From Capilliphycus robustus (GTDB lineage: Bacteria; Cyanobacteriota; Cyanobacteriia; Cyanobacteriales; Microcoleaceae): DNA of 64,000 nucleotides. The DNA lies in contig NZ_JAYGHR010000009.1 of the NCBI RefSeq assembly GCF_034932365.1, positions 1 through 64,000 of the forward strand, in the 5' to 3' direction. Of the stretch, positions 15,927 through 25,054 are shown piece after piece. The notes beneath the pieces were generated by a model. That model saw only the letters and a program-made list of their open reading frames with translations, was not told the origin of the DNA and made no database searches. The translations under genes were made by a program, and so were the position numbers. Position 1 is the first letter of the stretch; the number at the start of each line of letters is the position of its first letter.

Positions 15927-17234
15927 ATGATTCACGAAGTTTTCATGCCTGCCCTAAGTTCAACGATGACAGAGGGTAAAATTGTCTCATGGCAAAAAGC
16001 ACCTGGCGATCAAGTTGAGAAAGGAGAAACGGTTCTCGTTGTTGAGTCCGATAAGGCAGATATGGATGTAGAAGCCTTCTATTCGGGCTATTTAGCTACA
16101 ATTTTGGTACCGGAAGGAGAATTTGCCCCGGTTGGTAATACGATCGCTTTAATTGCGGAAACAGAGGCTGAAATTGAACAGGCGAAACAGCAAGCCTCTA
16201 GCGACAAGAAAGCGGATACTGCTCCGAGTTCTGCTAAACCTTCAACACCTGCCCCTGCTGAACTTGTTACCGCTTCTGCGACAACAACCGCCCAAAGCGC
16301 TAGCCGTCGGAATGGCCGGATTGTTGTTTCTCCTCGCGCCCGCAAACTGGCGAAGGACTTAAAGGTTGATTTGAGTAAGGTAGAGGGTAGTGGCCCTCAT
16401 GGTCGGATTGTGGCTGAAGATGTGGAAGCTGTGGCGGGTAAATCGTCTCAGACGGCTCCGAAACAACCTGCGGCGACGGGTTCGGCTCCCACTGTCTCTC
16501 ATCAGCCACAGAAGCCAGCAGCACCCGCTCCTGCGCCTCAACCTGTTCGGGCGGCAGCACCGGGTCAAGTCACTCCCATGAACACGCTGCAAAATGCGGT
16601 AGTGCGAAATATGGTGGCGAGTCTGCAAGTGCCTGGGTTCCGGGTTGGGTATACGATTACCACAGATGCTTTAGACGCACTGTATAAGCAAATTAAGTCT
16701 AAGGGTGTCACTATGACGGCGCTGTTGGCGAAGGCTGTGGCGGTGACGTTGCAGAAGCATCCGTTAGTGAATGCGAGTTATGTGGAGTCGGGGATACAAT
16801 ACAGTTCTGCGATTAATATTGCGGTAGCGGTGGCGATGGCGGATGGCGGTTTAATTACGCCTGTGTTGAAAAATGCGGATCAAATGGATATTTATTCGTT
16901 GTCTCGCACTTGGAAAGATTTAGTTGAACGTTCACGGGCGAAACAATTACAACCCGATGAATATAATAGCGGAACGTTTACGCTTTCTAATTTGGGAATG
17001 TTTGGCGTTGATCGCTTTGATGCGATTTTACCACCTGGTCAAGGTTCGATTTTAGCGATTGGGGCTTCTCGTCCGCAAGTTGTGGCGACTGAGGATGGTT
17101 TGATGGGTGTTAAGCGCCAAATGCAGGTTAATATTACTTGCGATCATCGGATTATTTACGGTGCTGATGCGGCGGCTTTCTTACAAGATTTAGCCAGGTT
17201 AATTGAAACGAATCCGCAGTCGTTGACGATGTAG
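15927..17234 (+). CDS. pdhC: Dihydrolipoamide acetyltransferase (E2) of pyruvate dehydrogenase
   Basis: The E2 core of the pyruvate dehydrogenase complex, transferring acetyl groups from lipoamide to CoA. The 435-residue chain has one lipoyl domain (residues 1-80, lipoylated Lys43 in ESDKADMD). An Ala/Pro/Thr-rich linker follows, then a peripheral E3/E1-binding domain (VSPRARKLAKDLKVDLSKVEG at about 134-154). A second Pro/Ala linker leads to the catalytic domain from about 210. The active-site region is ITCDHRIIYGADAAAFLQDL near residue 405. A single lipoyl domain and this length are usual for cyanobacteria. It stands alone, away from E1 and E3 genes, as is normal in this phylum. Confidence 0.95.
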   Translation: MIHEVFMPALSSTMTEGKIVSWQKAPGDQVEKGETVLVVESDKADMDVEAFYSGYLATILVPEGEFAPVGNTIALIAETEAEIEQAKQQASSDKKADTAPSSAKPSTPAPAELVTASATTTAQSASRRNGRIVVSPRARKLAKDLKVDLSKVEGSGPHGRIVAEDVEAVAGKSSQTAPKQPAATGSAPTVSHQPQKPAAPAPAPQPVRAAAPGQVTPMNTLQNAVVRNMVASLQVPGFRVGYTITTDALDALYKQIKSKGVTMTALLAKAVAVTLQKHPLVNASYVESGIQYSSAINIAVAVAMADGGLITPVLKNADQMDIYSLSRTWKDLVERSRAKQLQPDEYNSGTFTLSNLGMFGVDRFDAILPPGQGSILAIGASRPQVVATEDGLMGVKRQMQVNITCDHRIIYGADAAAFLQDLARLIETNPQSLTM

Positions 17235-17299
17235 ACCTCTCCCCCTAACCCCCTCTCCTCAAAGGCGAAGGGGAACTCAAAAAACCCGGTTTCTTATCC

Positions 17300-17333
17300 A
17301 AAAAACCCGGTTTCTCAAAGAAACCGGGTTTTT
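17300..17333 (+). terminator. Hairpin terminator after pdhC (AAACCCGGTTTC family)
   Basis: AAAAAACCCGGTTTCTCAAA then GAAACCGGGTTTTT: a 13-bp stem with a short loop, A-rich before and T-rich after, so it can work in both directions. A half copy precedes it at 17280-17294. Nearly identical hairpins follow genes at 24939 and 26571. Confidence 0.8.
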
Positions 17334-17391
17334 AATTCCACTGGGTGCTAGCCCCAACTGACATAACTGAGATTTTCGTCTAAAAGCAGTT

Positions 17392-17619
17392 TCACAAGGA
17401 TGCAATAAATAATTTTTTCTGACGATCCGCAGCAAAAGCAAGACAAGCTTTGATATCTTCTGAAGTGAGTTCAGAAAAATCTTCTAAAATTTCTTCTTCT
17501 GTCATCCCTGCTGCTAGATACTCTAAGATGTCATAAACTGTAATTCGCATTCCTCGAATACAAGGTTTTCCGCTCCGTTTTCCCGGTTCAATTGTGATAA
17601 TCTCGTGGTAGTTCATCAA
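17392..17619 (-). CDS. DUF433 protein (antitoxin-like)
   Basis: A 75-residue DUF433 protein with the conserved core ITIEPGKRSGKPCIRGMRIT, followed by VYDILEYLAAGMTEEEILED and FSELTSEDIKACLAFAADR. DUF433 is a small helical DNA-binding-like fold that often precedes a DUF5615 PIN-like toxin gene. No such partner is present on either side: downstream is 158 bp of terminator sequence. So it is either an orphan antitoxin or a stand-alone regulator. It lies 23 bp downstream of the GrpB-like gene on the same strand and may share its transcript. Confidence 0.85.
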   Translation of the reverse strand: MMNYHEIITIEPGKRSGKPCIRGMRITVYDILEYLAAGMTEEEILEDFSELTSEDIKACLAFAADRQKKLFIASL

Positions 17620-17642
17620 GATGTTTCCTCTGTGTGATCAGT

Positions 17643-18167
17643 TTAATCTCTTTCTCCAAACCATTCAATGGCTTTTTTCTCTATGTCTTTAATAAAACTA
17701 TCTTTTCCATCCATATAAGCTTCAATATCATGGGGATATTTTGCGGCGAGTTCTTGTTTTAATAAACTATATTTTTGGGCGGCTTCTGGATGGGCGATCA
17801 TGTAATCTCGAAAAGCGAGATGACGTTTAACTTCGGTTGAACCGACTTCAAACACATGAACGTGATGGGTTCTAATTCCGGCTGAGTTGTCTTTGCGAAA
17901 ATATCGACGACCGACTATTCCAAACTCTCCCATTATTGTATACCCAAAAGACTGCATTTCGACATTTTTTTCATCAACTTTTGTAATCTCTTTCACCTCA
18001 ACTAATAAATCGATAATGGGTTTCGCGTAAATACCGGGAATGGATGTACTACCGATATGATGAATGGCGATCGCATTTTCGCCGAAAATATTAGCAATTT
18101 GTTGGGATTCTTTCTGAAAGTCTTTTTGACCGTTTGGGTTAGGAGGAACAACTTCTACTTTTTTCAT
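17643..18167 (-). CDS. GrpB-like (UPF0157) nucleotidyltransferase-fold protein
   Basis: A 174-residue protein with IHHIGSTSIPGIYAKPIIDL at about 36-55, which is the hallmark of the GrpB/UPF0157 family. The fold is related to nucleotidyltransferases and has the G-S-T and downstream acidic pattern (PIIDLLVEV). Further family blocks are RTHHVHVFEVGS and LAFRDYMIAHPEAAQKYSLL. Biological substrate unknown. The gene is bounded upstream by a terminator hairpin (18195-18227) and is followed closely by DUF433. Confidence 0.88.
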   Translation of the reverse strand: MKKVEVVPPNPNGQKDFQKESQQIANIFGENAIAIHHIGSTSIPGIYAKPIIDLLVEVKEITKVDEKNVEMQSFGYTIMGEFGIVGRRYFRKDNSAGIRTHHVHVFEVGSTEVKRHLAFRDYMIAHPEAAQKYSLLKQELAAKYPHDIEAYMDGKDSFIKDIEKKAIEWFGERD

Positions 18168-18194
18168 CGCTGTTAGATTAGGTTTATTTCGATT

Positions 18195-18227
18195 AAAAAC
18201 CCAGTTTCTATTGAGAAACCGGGTTTT
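18195..18227. terminator. Hairpin terminator (AAACCCGGTTTC family)
   Basis: AAAAACCCAGTTTCTATTGA then GAAACCGGGTTTTT, with one mismatch in the stem. It lies just past the 3' end of the RibD-like gene (minus strand) and before the GrpB-like gene. Confidence 0.7.
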
Positions 18228-18239
18228 TCGGATGTACAG

Positions 18240-18791
18240 TTATCGCGATCGCAGAGGGCTATATTCTTGGGTTTTTACCTGATAATACAAAAACAAAACT
18301 CCATTATCATAAATTTTGCTGTGGGTAAGTTCTAAGGCTGTTTGTTGGATTTTTCCTGAAAACAAAGGAATCCCAGAACCCATCAAAAAAGGATTTAATT
18401 TAATTATCACTTCATCAATCAAATTCGCGTCAAACAGGGTTGTGGCTATATTCGCACCACCACAAAGGTAAATGTCTTTACCTGTTTCCTGTTTTAAACT
18501 TTTAACGAGTTCGATAATATTTTCTGAGACGATTTCAACATTTTTATCAGGACTTTCTTTAATTGTCCGCGAGAACACATAACTTTTCATCATTGGGTAA
18601 GGGTTCGTTTTACCTTCTTTTAAACCGACTTCATAGGTTTTGCGTCCCATCAATACAATATCAAAGTCTTTCAACGAGTTTAAATAATCGCTGACCTGTT
18701 CACCTTCAAAGAGAAAACCATCAAATGAACCATCTTCGTGAGCAATAAATCCATCTACGCTAGTTGCCACATAATATTTTAATTTTCGCAT
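18240..18791 (-). CDS. Dihydrofolate reductase / RibD C-terminal family protein
   Basis: A 183-residue single-domain protein of the RibD_C/DHFR-like fold. Blocks include YYVATSVDGFIAHEDGSFDG at the N-terminus, DIVLMGRKTYEVGL at about 46-59, and the NADPH-binding IYLCGGANIATTLFDANLID near 105. These are typical of YyaP/YwjB-like reductases, whose substrates are unknown. It is not a dihydrofolate reductase of the FolA type. It stands alone with a terminator just downstream. Confidence 0.85.
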   Translation of the reverse strand: MRKLKYYVATSVDGFIAHEDGSFDGFLFEGEQVSDYLNSLKDFDIVLMGRKTYEVGLKEGKTNPYPMMKSYVFSRTIKESPDKNVEIVSENIIELVKSLKQETGKDIYLCGGANIATTLFDANLIDEVIIKLNPFLMGSGIPLFSGKIQQTALELTHSKIYDNGVLFLYYQVKTQEYSPLRSR

Positions 18792-19004
18792 TGTTAGACC
18801 TCTATTTTTGAACTTTAAGTTAATCTTGGTAAATCTCCCTTGAACTATCGGATATCAGTGATTTCATTCCGGCTGTACTACAATAATAATACAACTTTTT
18901 GCTGATTGTCTCTGATATTTTGAGTGTTCGTCCCCCCTCTACAGGACTGCAAAAAAGCGGTAGATTTATTCTTAGATACTGCTCAATCAGAAGATAAAAT
19001 CATT

Positions 19005-20003
19005 ATGAAAGCCATTGTGATGACTAAACCAGGGGCGCCGGATGTTCTCACGCTGAAGGAGGTAGCAGAACCGAAAATTAAAGCCGATACAGAACTTTTG
19101 GTTCGTCTGAAAGCCGCAGGAGTCAACCCCATTGACACGAAACTCCGTAGCCGAGGAACATTTTACCCAGAAAAAATGCCCGCTATTCTAGGATGTGATG
19201 GCGCGGGTGTGGTTGAAGCAGTGGGTAAAGGGGTCGAAAAATTTCAGGTGGGCGACGAGGTTTATTTTTGTGACGGTGGGTTGGGTGATGAAACGGGAAA
19301 CTATGCGGAGTTGACGGTTGTTGATGAAAAGTTTGTCAGCAAAAAACCACAATCTCTGAGTTTTGTAGAAGCGGCGGCGGCGCCTTTGGTGTTAATTACA
19401 GCTTGGGAATCTCTTTATGATCGCGGAAAATTGCAACACGGACAACGAGTTTTAATTCATGCGGGAGCGGGGGGTGTTGGTCATGTGGCGATACAATTAG
19501 CAAAGTTGCAAGGGGCGGAAGTTGCGACAACAGTTTCGCCGGAAAATGCTGATTTTGTTCGTCAGTTGGGTGCAGATTTGGTCATAGATTATAAACAGAT
19601 AAATTTTGTTCAACGAGTGTTGGACTGGACGGATGGAGAAGGGGTTGATTTGGCTTTTGATACCGTCGGTCAAGACACTTTTTTCAAAACAATAGAAGCG
19701 GTTAAACTGTATGGGGATTTGGTGACTATTTTAGAACCCGATACGAGTTTAGGAAATTTGAAGGAAGCCCGTAAACGGAATCTCAGAATCGGTTTGGAAT
19801 TGATGCTCACACCCATGTTGCAAGGGTTAATTGATGAACAAAAAGATCAAGCGAAAATTCTACAACAATGTGGGCGTTTAATGGATGAAGGAAAGCTTAG
19901 AATTCATGTGAATCATGTTTATCCGTTGGCGGAAGCTGCGAAAGCGCATGAAAAATTAGAAGCGGGAGGAATGACCGGAAAAGTTGTATTAACAATGGAT
20001 TGA
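19005..20003 (+). CDS. Zinc-independent NADPH:quinone reductase-like oxidoreductase (MDR family)
   Basis: A 332-residue medium-chain dehydrogenase. The N-terminal GroES-like domain includes LKAAGVNPIDTKLRSRGTFY and GCDGAGVVEAVGKGVEKFQV. The Rossmann domain has LIHAGAGGVGHVAIQLAK (about 146-163). The catalytic and structural zinc cysteines are absent, which places it with quinone-oxidoreductase/zeta-crystallin members rather than alcohol dehydrogenases. I chose the ATG at 19005 (MKAIVMTKPG) over an in-frame GTG at 18924, because the family starts there and total length then matches. A hairpin terminator follows at 20052-20085. Confidence 0.88.
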   Translation: MKAIVMTKPGAPDVLTLKEVAEPKIKADTELLVRLKAAGVNPIDTKLRSRGTFYPEKMPAILGCDGAGVVEAVGKGVEKFQVGDEVYFCDGGLGDETGNYAELTVVDEKFVSKKPQSLSFVEAAAAPLVLITAWESLYDRGKLQHGQRVLIHAGAGGVGHVAIQLAKLQGAEVATTVSPENADFVRQLGADLVIDYKQINFVQRVLDWTDGEGVDLAFDTVGQDTFFKTIEAVKLYGDLVTILEPDTSLGNLKEARKRNLRIGLELMLTPMLQGLIDEQKDQAKILQQCGRLMDEGKLRIHVNHVYPLAEAAKAHEKLEAGGMTGKVVLTMD

Positions 20004-20051
20004 TTTTAAGTTTTAAACTTCTTGATGTGCTTTTTTGATGATACAATTATC

Positions 20052-20085
20052 AAGGAGCGAGGATACCTAAATTCACGCTCCTTTT
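20052..20085 (+). terminator. Rho-independent terminator
   Basis: AAGGAGCG (20052-20059) pairs with CGCTCCTT (20076-20083), followed by TTTC. It follows the oxidoreductase gene by about 50 bp. Confidence 0.65.
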
Positions 20086-20107
20086 CAATGTCAAGGATCA
20101 CAAACAG

Positions 20108-20623
20108 ATGTCGGAAAAGTTAATTACTACTTATCTAGAAATGACTGATCCAGCAGAGTTTAAACCTGCTATTCTTGAGAATCTTCAAGGAATTACTATC
20201 TTTCCCTTGGAAACGCCCGATCTGGAATTTTACCGCTTTTTGTATGATCGGGTGGGAAACGCTTGGCGTTGGCGCGATCGCTTATTATTAAGTGATCAGC
20301 AACTTACTGATATTTTAGCAGATGCGGGAACCAGTATTGATGTTTTGTATGTCAATGGAGCGCCCGCAGGTTATATTGAATTAAGTCAGTGTGAAAGTTC
20401 TACGGAAATTGCTTATTTTGGTTTACGTTCGGGTTATTGTGGTCGGGGCTTAGGGAAATATTTACTCAGTTATGGGATCACAAAAGCTTGGAATCAAAAT
20501 ACACAACGTCTTTGGGTGCATACTTGTAATCTTGATAATATTTATGCTTTGGATAATTATCTTAAACGAGGATTTAAAGTCTACAAAGTTGAAGAAGAAC
20601 CTTTGCCTAAACAATATCTTTGA
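20108..20623 (+). CDS. GNAT-family N-acetyltransferase
   Basis: A 171-residue GNAT protein. The acetyl-CoA-binding motif is LRSGYCGRGLGKYLLSYGIT at about 106-125 (R/Q-x-x-G-x-G/A pattern RGLGKY). The C-terminal motif is RLWVHTCNLDNIYALDNYLKRGFK. The N-terminal half has the usual substrate-binding helices (FYRFLYDRVGNAWRWRDRLL). Substrate unknown; related bacterial proteins act on small amines or protein N-termini. The coding region overlaps or abuts the start of the next, long gene. Confidence 0.88.
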   Translation: MSEKLITTYLEMTDPAEFKPAILENLQGITIFPLETPDLEFYRFLYDRVGNAWRWRDRLLLSDQQLTDILADAGTSIDVLYVNGAPAGYIELSQCESSTEIAYFGLRSGYCGRGLGKYLLSYGITKAWNQNTQRLWVHTCNLDNIYALDNYLKRGFKVYKVEEEPLPKQYL

Positions 20624-22847
20624 TGCTTTTAATCAGTTATTTTTAAAACAGATAAAGCTTTGGATTTTAACAATAGTTGTATTAATGATATGGGTTTGGA
20701 GTTATTCTCCAGTCTTGGCTGTCAACTCCCCCAGTGAGAAAATCCCCTTAACCCTAGAAATCTTACAAGAAAGAGTCCAAAATCCCGTTAATACAGAGGG
20801 TACATCTCTGATTGATCTAGAAAACTTTATCATTGATTTACGAGAAAAAAATGCAGAGTTTAGTCAACAATTTTATCAGCAAATTCAAGCGGCACTCAAT
20901 CAATCTGAAAATAAAGTGGGTTTAAATCTCAGTAACTCGACGATTAAAGGAGACTTTCTAGCGAGTAAAATGGGCGTTAGAGTTCCTTTACTCAAAGAAA
21001 CATTATTGTCTATTTTTTCCGCAGATGAACTGACAATATTAACTTCAGAAAAAGCTCAATTTTCGCTGATAAATCAATCAGAAAATAATACGGCTGTAAC
21101 ACTTCCTAAAATTACGGTTATTCGCAGTCGTCTCAAATGCAAAAATACAGAATTCCAAGGTAATGTTGATTTTAAAAAAGCCTTTTTATTACGCGGAATA
21201 GACGCTCAAGAGGCAATCTTTCAAGAGGAAACTACTTTTACTGAAACGCGATTTAATGAAATTGCAAACTTTACAAAAGCTATATTTCAACAAAAAACAA
21301 AGTTTACAGATGCAGTCTTTTTAACTAAAGCAAAATTCAACCAAGCAAATTTTCAAGCATTTACCAATTTTGAGGATAGCACGTTTCAAGATGTCAGTTT
21401 TAATCAAGCTCATTTTCAAGCCTTTGCTAATTTTAAAAGTATTTTTGGGGATGGAGAAGCCGATTTTAGTGAATCTAGGTGGCAAGATCGAGTCCTTTTT
21501 TCAAAGTCTCGCTTCACTCATTCTTTGAGTTTTCAACAAGCCATTTTTGAACAATCTGTTGATTTTCGCGATACTCGGTTTAATCAAGATTTTAGTCTGC
21601 GAGAAGCCAGTATTCAAGGTGTGATTGATTTTAGTGATTCTGGGTTTGGACTATTAACAGAAATCAATGTTTCTGATTTAATGTTTGACTCGAATTCAGC
21701 GAAAATCATGGGTGATCCGGGTATTATTGGTGAGATACTTTCCGTCAAAAAGTTACAAGGAAATGAAAACTTACTTCGGAATTTAATTCAAAATTTCCGT
21801 CAACAAGAACAGATCGGAGATGCGAATAAAATTGAATATTTGAAAGCTAAACTATTACTTCAACAATTCAAACGAAATATTTTTGGAATTGATATAAATA
21901 CCGCCTCTATTTCTCGGTTAATCTACGCTGGATTTACTTCTGAACAAGCTGATGCTATTTTTAATGCAAGAATCAAACAGCCTTTTAGAAACTTAACGGA
22001 AATTTTAAAGCTAGATAAAATTGATTTAGCCACTTATATCAAAGTTTATGATCGCGTCGTGGCTAATCGTTATCAGGGAGACAGAGAAGAAGATGTAAAA
22101 ATTGGATGGAAACAAGTCATTCTTGATAGCTATATTATCCCGTTATTCACAAGTTTTGACACGGCTTTACATTGGGTTGAATTGAGTGTATTATTACTCT
22201 TAAGCGGCTATGGAACCCGTTTTGAATTAGTCTCAGGCGTGGGTATCGTTGCCATTGCTTATTTTGGCTTAATATTTTGGTTTGTAGATCGAGTCAGACG
22301 GCGACACCCAATCCCCATTTTACCGACATTTTCAGAAAGCCTGTGGATGTTAGCGAGTTATGGAATATTGACTTCTATGGGTTTAACTCAAATCTTTAGT
22401 GCTTCGAGTCACCCGATTTTAACTGTACTCTGTTTAGCCGCTTTTATTGTTCCCATTCCGGGTGCTTTGTTGGGATTTCTTTATTACAAAAGACGCCATC
22501 ATAACCTATTAGATTTATCTTATCTTACCGAAGATGCCAGTCAACGACAACTGCGATTAATGATCGGGCGATTACCGCTAATGCCGAGATTTGTTTTCTT
22601 TCGCGATCGCTATATGTCCATTCTCTGGGATACACGCTGGAATTGGCTAAATTATTATGATTTTAGCCTCAATAATTTTCTGAAATTTGGCTTTAATGAT
22701 CTGCGTTTAAGAGATGAACACCTACCCGGATTAATTGCCAGTTTAGTCTGGTATCAGTGGGGTTTAGGTGTTCTTTATCTCATTCTCTTATTTTGGACAC
22801 TTTCTCGTACAATTCCGGGATTAAATCTACTGATCTATCTCAAGTAA
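20589..22847 (+). CDS. Pentapeptide-repeat / helix-hairpin-helix membrane protein
   Basis: About 750 residues. After a hydrophobic N-terminal segment (LWILTIVVLMIWVWSYSPVLA, likely signal peptide or anchor) come a soluble region and then F-centred pentapeptide repeats over 21150-21660 (units such as TTFTE, ANFTK, TKFTD, AKFNQ, TNFED), which predict a right-handed beta-helix. A helix-hairpin-helix-like stretch follows (SRLIYAGFTSEQADAIFNAR, then LTEILKLDKIDLATYIKVYD). The last 250 residues hold about five membrane segments. The start is unclear. No suitable ATG exists between the GNAT overlap and the signal segment; a TTG at 20589 is used here, and an ATG at about 20676 would cut into the hydrophobic segment. 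Function unknown. It ends 4 bp from the convergent phosphoribosyltransferase gene. Confidence 0.75.
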   Translation: MKKNLCLNNIFDAFNQLFLKQIKLWILTIVVLMIWVWSYSPVLAVNSPSEKIPLTLEILQERVQNPVNTEGTSLIDLENFIIDLREKNAEFSQQFYQQIQAALNQSENKVGLNLSNSTIKGDFLASKMGVRVPLLKETLLSIFSADELTILTSEKAQFSLINQSENNTAVTLPKITVIRSRLKCKNTEFQGNVDFKKAFLLRGIDAQEAIFQEETTFTETRFNEIANFTKAIFQQKTKFTDAVFLTKAKFNQANFQAFTNFEDSTFQDVSFNQAHFQAFANFKSIFGDGEADFSESRWQDRVLFSKSRFTHSLSFQQAIFEQSVDFRDTRFNQDFSLREASIQGVIDFSDSGFGLLTEINVSDLMFDSNSAKIMGDPGIIGEILSVKKLQGNENLLRNLIQNFRQQEQIGDANKIEYLKAKLLLQQFKRNIFGIDINTASISRLIYAGFTSEQADAIFNARIKQPFRNLTEILKLDKIDLATYIKVYDRVVANRYQGDREEDVKIGWKQVILDSYIIPLFTSFDTALHWVELSVLLLLSGYGTRFELVSGVGIVAIAYFGLIFWFVDRVRRRHPIPILPTFSESLWMLASYGILTSMGLTQIFSASSHPILTVLCLAAFIVPIPGALLGFLYYKRRHHNLLDLSYLTEDASQRQLRLMIGRLPLMPRFVFFRDRYMSILWDTRWNWLNYYDFSLNNFLKFGFNDLRLRDEHLPGLIASLVWYQWGLGVLYLILLFWTLSRTIPGLNLLIYLK

Positions 22848-22851
22848 TCGT

Positions 22852-23526
22852 TTAGTTTAAATCCGATAAACTCGATAATTCTCGCTGAGATTTTGAGAGG
22901 AGTTCCTGCACTTCTTCATCAGAAGTTTGAGAAAAATCTTCATACCAAAAACTAATGGCACTCAGACGTTTAGGCTGTACTAAACAGATGACTTTACTGA
23001 CTTGTTCTTTCAACTTTTGACAGGTTGCTGGAGGCGCGAGAGGAACCGCGACAACAATGGCTTTGGGTTGATGCGATCGCATCACTTCAATCGCGGCAAA
23101 AAGGGTTGAACCTGTTGCTACACCATCATCGACTAAAATTACTATTTTATCTTGTAAATTCAGAGGGGATCGCCCTTGACAATAGAGATGATAACGTCGT
23201 TGTAACTCTTGTTTTTCTTCTGCTAAAACCGTCTCAAAATCTAGCGGAGAAACTCGCCAATCTGCTATAATATCTTTATTAAGAGTCATCGCGTTTCCCT
23301 GTCCTATTGCACCCATTGCCAGTTCTTTATGGGCAGGAACTCCCAGTTTACGAACTAAACAGACATCTAATGGAAGATGAAGCGATCGCGCAATTTCATA
23401 AGCAACCGGAACTCCTCCACGCGGCAAACCTAACACCAATACATCACAACGATTTCCATATTCTCTCAGGCGAGATGCGAGTAAGCAACCTGCTTCAGTT
23501 CGATTTTTAAATTGTTGCATAGTCAT
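22852..23526 (-). CDS. Phosphoribosyltransferase-domain protein
   Basis: A 224-residue type I PRTase fold. The PRPP-binding loop is IVILVDDGVATGSTLFAAIE at about 128-147. The N-terminal block LGLPRGGVPVAYEIARSLHL with LVRKLGVPAHKELAMGAIG matches the stand-alone predicted phosphoribosyltransferases of the Rv0571c type. The purine or pyrimidine specificity loop is not recognisable, so the substrate is unknown. The C-terminus includes RLSAISFWYEDFSQTSDEEV, a conserved tail in this group. It converges with the preceding membrane-protein gene. Confidence 0.87.
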   Translation of the reverse strand: MTMQQFKNRTEAGCLLASRLREYGNRCDVLVLGLPRGGVPVAYEIARSLHLPLDVCLVRKLGVPAHKELAMGAIGQGNAMTLNKDIIADWRVSPLDFETVLAEEKQELQRRYHLYCQGRSPLNLQDKIVILVDDGVATGSTLFAAIEVMRSHQPKAIVVAVPLAPPATCQKLKEQVSKVICLVQPKRLSAISFWYEDFSQTSDEEVQELLSKSQRELSSLSDLN

Positions 23527-23810
23527 TTTGACTTACCTCTCTTTTGACCTCTGTTATTACTGTGTGTTTTCTACCGACCGATAGATTACAAAACTAAAAT
23601 ATAGCCCTAGCAACCTATTCAAAATAAACTTGATGTAGCGAATCCTAACTTCAGTCTGTCTCTATTTATTTTAACAAATTTTCACGCCTAAACTCAATTC
23701 ATAGCAAATAATCTAAATTAATTAACCGAGTTTCTCAAACAAAAATTTAAGTTTTTTGAACTCATCCCACCGTTGAAGTTTTATAATTACAATGCAGCGA
23801 GAGATTAACT

Positions 23811-24920
23811 ATGGATGTAAAAGCCGCCATTGCTTGGGAAGCGGGCAAACCGTTAAGTTTAGAAACAGTCCAACTCGAAGGCCCCAAAGCCGGAGAAGTA
23901 TTGGTTGAAATTAAAGCCACTGGTGTCTGTCACACCGACGCCTACACCCTCTCCGGCGCCGACCCAGAAGGGCTGTTTCCGACAATTCTCGGCCATGAAG
24001 GGGCGGGAGTCGTCGTTGAAGTCGGGCCGGATGTCAAAAGCGTCAAACCCGGCGATCACGTCATTCCCCTCTACACGCCGGAATGTCGCCAATGTGAATA
24101 TTGCCTCAGCATGAAAACCAATCTTTGTCAAGCCATTCGTTCAACCCAAGGCAAAGGATTGATGCCCGATGGTAGCAGTCGGTTTTCAATTAAGGGCGAA
24201 AAAATTCATCACTACATGGGAACTTCTACCTTTTCAAATTATACCGTATTACCCGAAATTTCGGTGGCAAAAATTCGGGAAGATGCCCCTTTTGACAAAG
24301 TTTGTTATATCGGTTGTGGCGTAACAACAGGTATCGGCGCTGTTATTAATACCGCTAAAGTTGAACCCGGATCAAACGTCGTTGTTTTTGGCTTAGGTGG
24401 CATTGGTTTAAATGTGATTCAAGGGGCAAAAATGGTCGGGGCTAACATGATTGTTGGCGTTGATCTTAACCCCGCAAAACGAGAAATTGCTGAAAAATTT
24501 GGCATGACGCATTTTGTTAACCCCAAAGAAATTGAAGGAGATTTAGTTCCCTATTTAGTTGAATTAACCAAAGGCGGCGCTGACTACAGCTTTGAATGTA
24601 TTGGTAATGTTAACGTCATGCGTCAAGCCTTAGAATGCTGTCATAAAGGTTGGGGCGTGAGTGTGATTATTGGCGTCGCAGGTGCCGGACAAGAAATTAG
24701 CACCCGACCCTTTCAATTAGTCACCGGACGAGTTTGGAAAGGTTCAGCATTTGGAGGCGCTAGAGGACGAACAGACGTTCCTAAAATTGTCGATTGGTAT
24801 ATGGAAGGTAAAATTAATATTGATGATTTGATTACCCATGTATTACCCATTGAACAAATTAACGATGCGTTTGATTTAATGCACAAAGGAGAATCAATTC
24901 GCACGGTTTTAACCTACTAA
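23811..24920 (+). CDS. frmA: S-(hydroxymethyl)glutathione dehydrogenase (class III alcohol dehydrogenase)
   Basis: Oxidises the glutathione adduct of formaldehyde with NAD and can reduce S-nitrosoglutathione. The 369-residue protein has the catalytic zinc ligands in TGVCHTDAYTLSG and GHEGAGVV. The four structural-zinc cysteines lie in PECRQCEYCLSMKTNLCQ (about 96-113). CGVTTGIGAVINTAKVEPGS and the NAD-binding VFGLGGIGLNVIQGAK are present, as is SAFGGARGRTDVP, typical of class III enzymes. It stands alone; an AAACCCGGTTTC-family terminator follows at 24939-24971. No esterase (FrmB/FghA) gene is adjacent. Confidence 0.95.
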   Translation: MDVKAAIAWEAGKPLSLETVQLEGPKAGEVLVEIKATGVCHTDAYTLSGADPEGLFPTILGHEGAGVVVEVGPDVKSVKPGDHVIPLYTPECRQCEYCLSMKTNLCQAIRSTQGKGLMPDGSSRFSIKGEKIHHYMGTSTFSNYTVLPEISVAKIREDAPFDKVCYIGCGVTTGIGAVINTAKVEPGSNVVVFGLGGIGLNVIQGAKMVGANMIVGVDLNPAKREIAEKFGMTHFVNPKEIEGDLVPYLVELTKGGADYSFECIGNVNVMRQALECCHKGWGVSVIIGVAGAGQEISTRPFQLVTGRVWKGSAFGGARGRTDVPKIVDWYMEGKINIDDLITHVLPIEQINDAFDLMHKGESIRTVLTY

Positions 24921-24938
24921 AAAAATTGACTAAAAACT

Positions 24939-24971
24939 AAAAACCCGGTTTCTCAAAGAAACCGGGTTTTT
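24939..24971 (+). terminator. Hairpin terminator (AAACCCGGTTTC family)
   Basis: AAAAACCCGGTTTCTCAAAG followed by AAACCGGGTTTTT: perfect stem, T-run, 18 bp after the dehydrogenase stop codon. Confidence 0.85.
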
Positions 24972-25054
24972 AGAACTTGACGGTTTTACACCTTCTACTT
25001 ATAGTAAAATCAAAATAGACTGAAAACAACACACAACATAAAAAGGACATAAAA

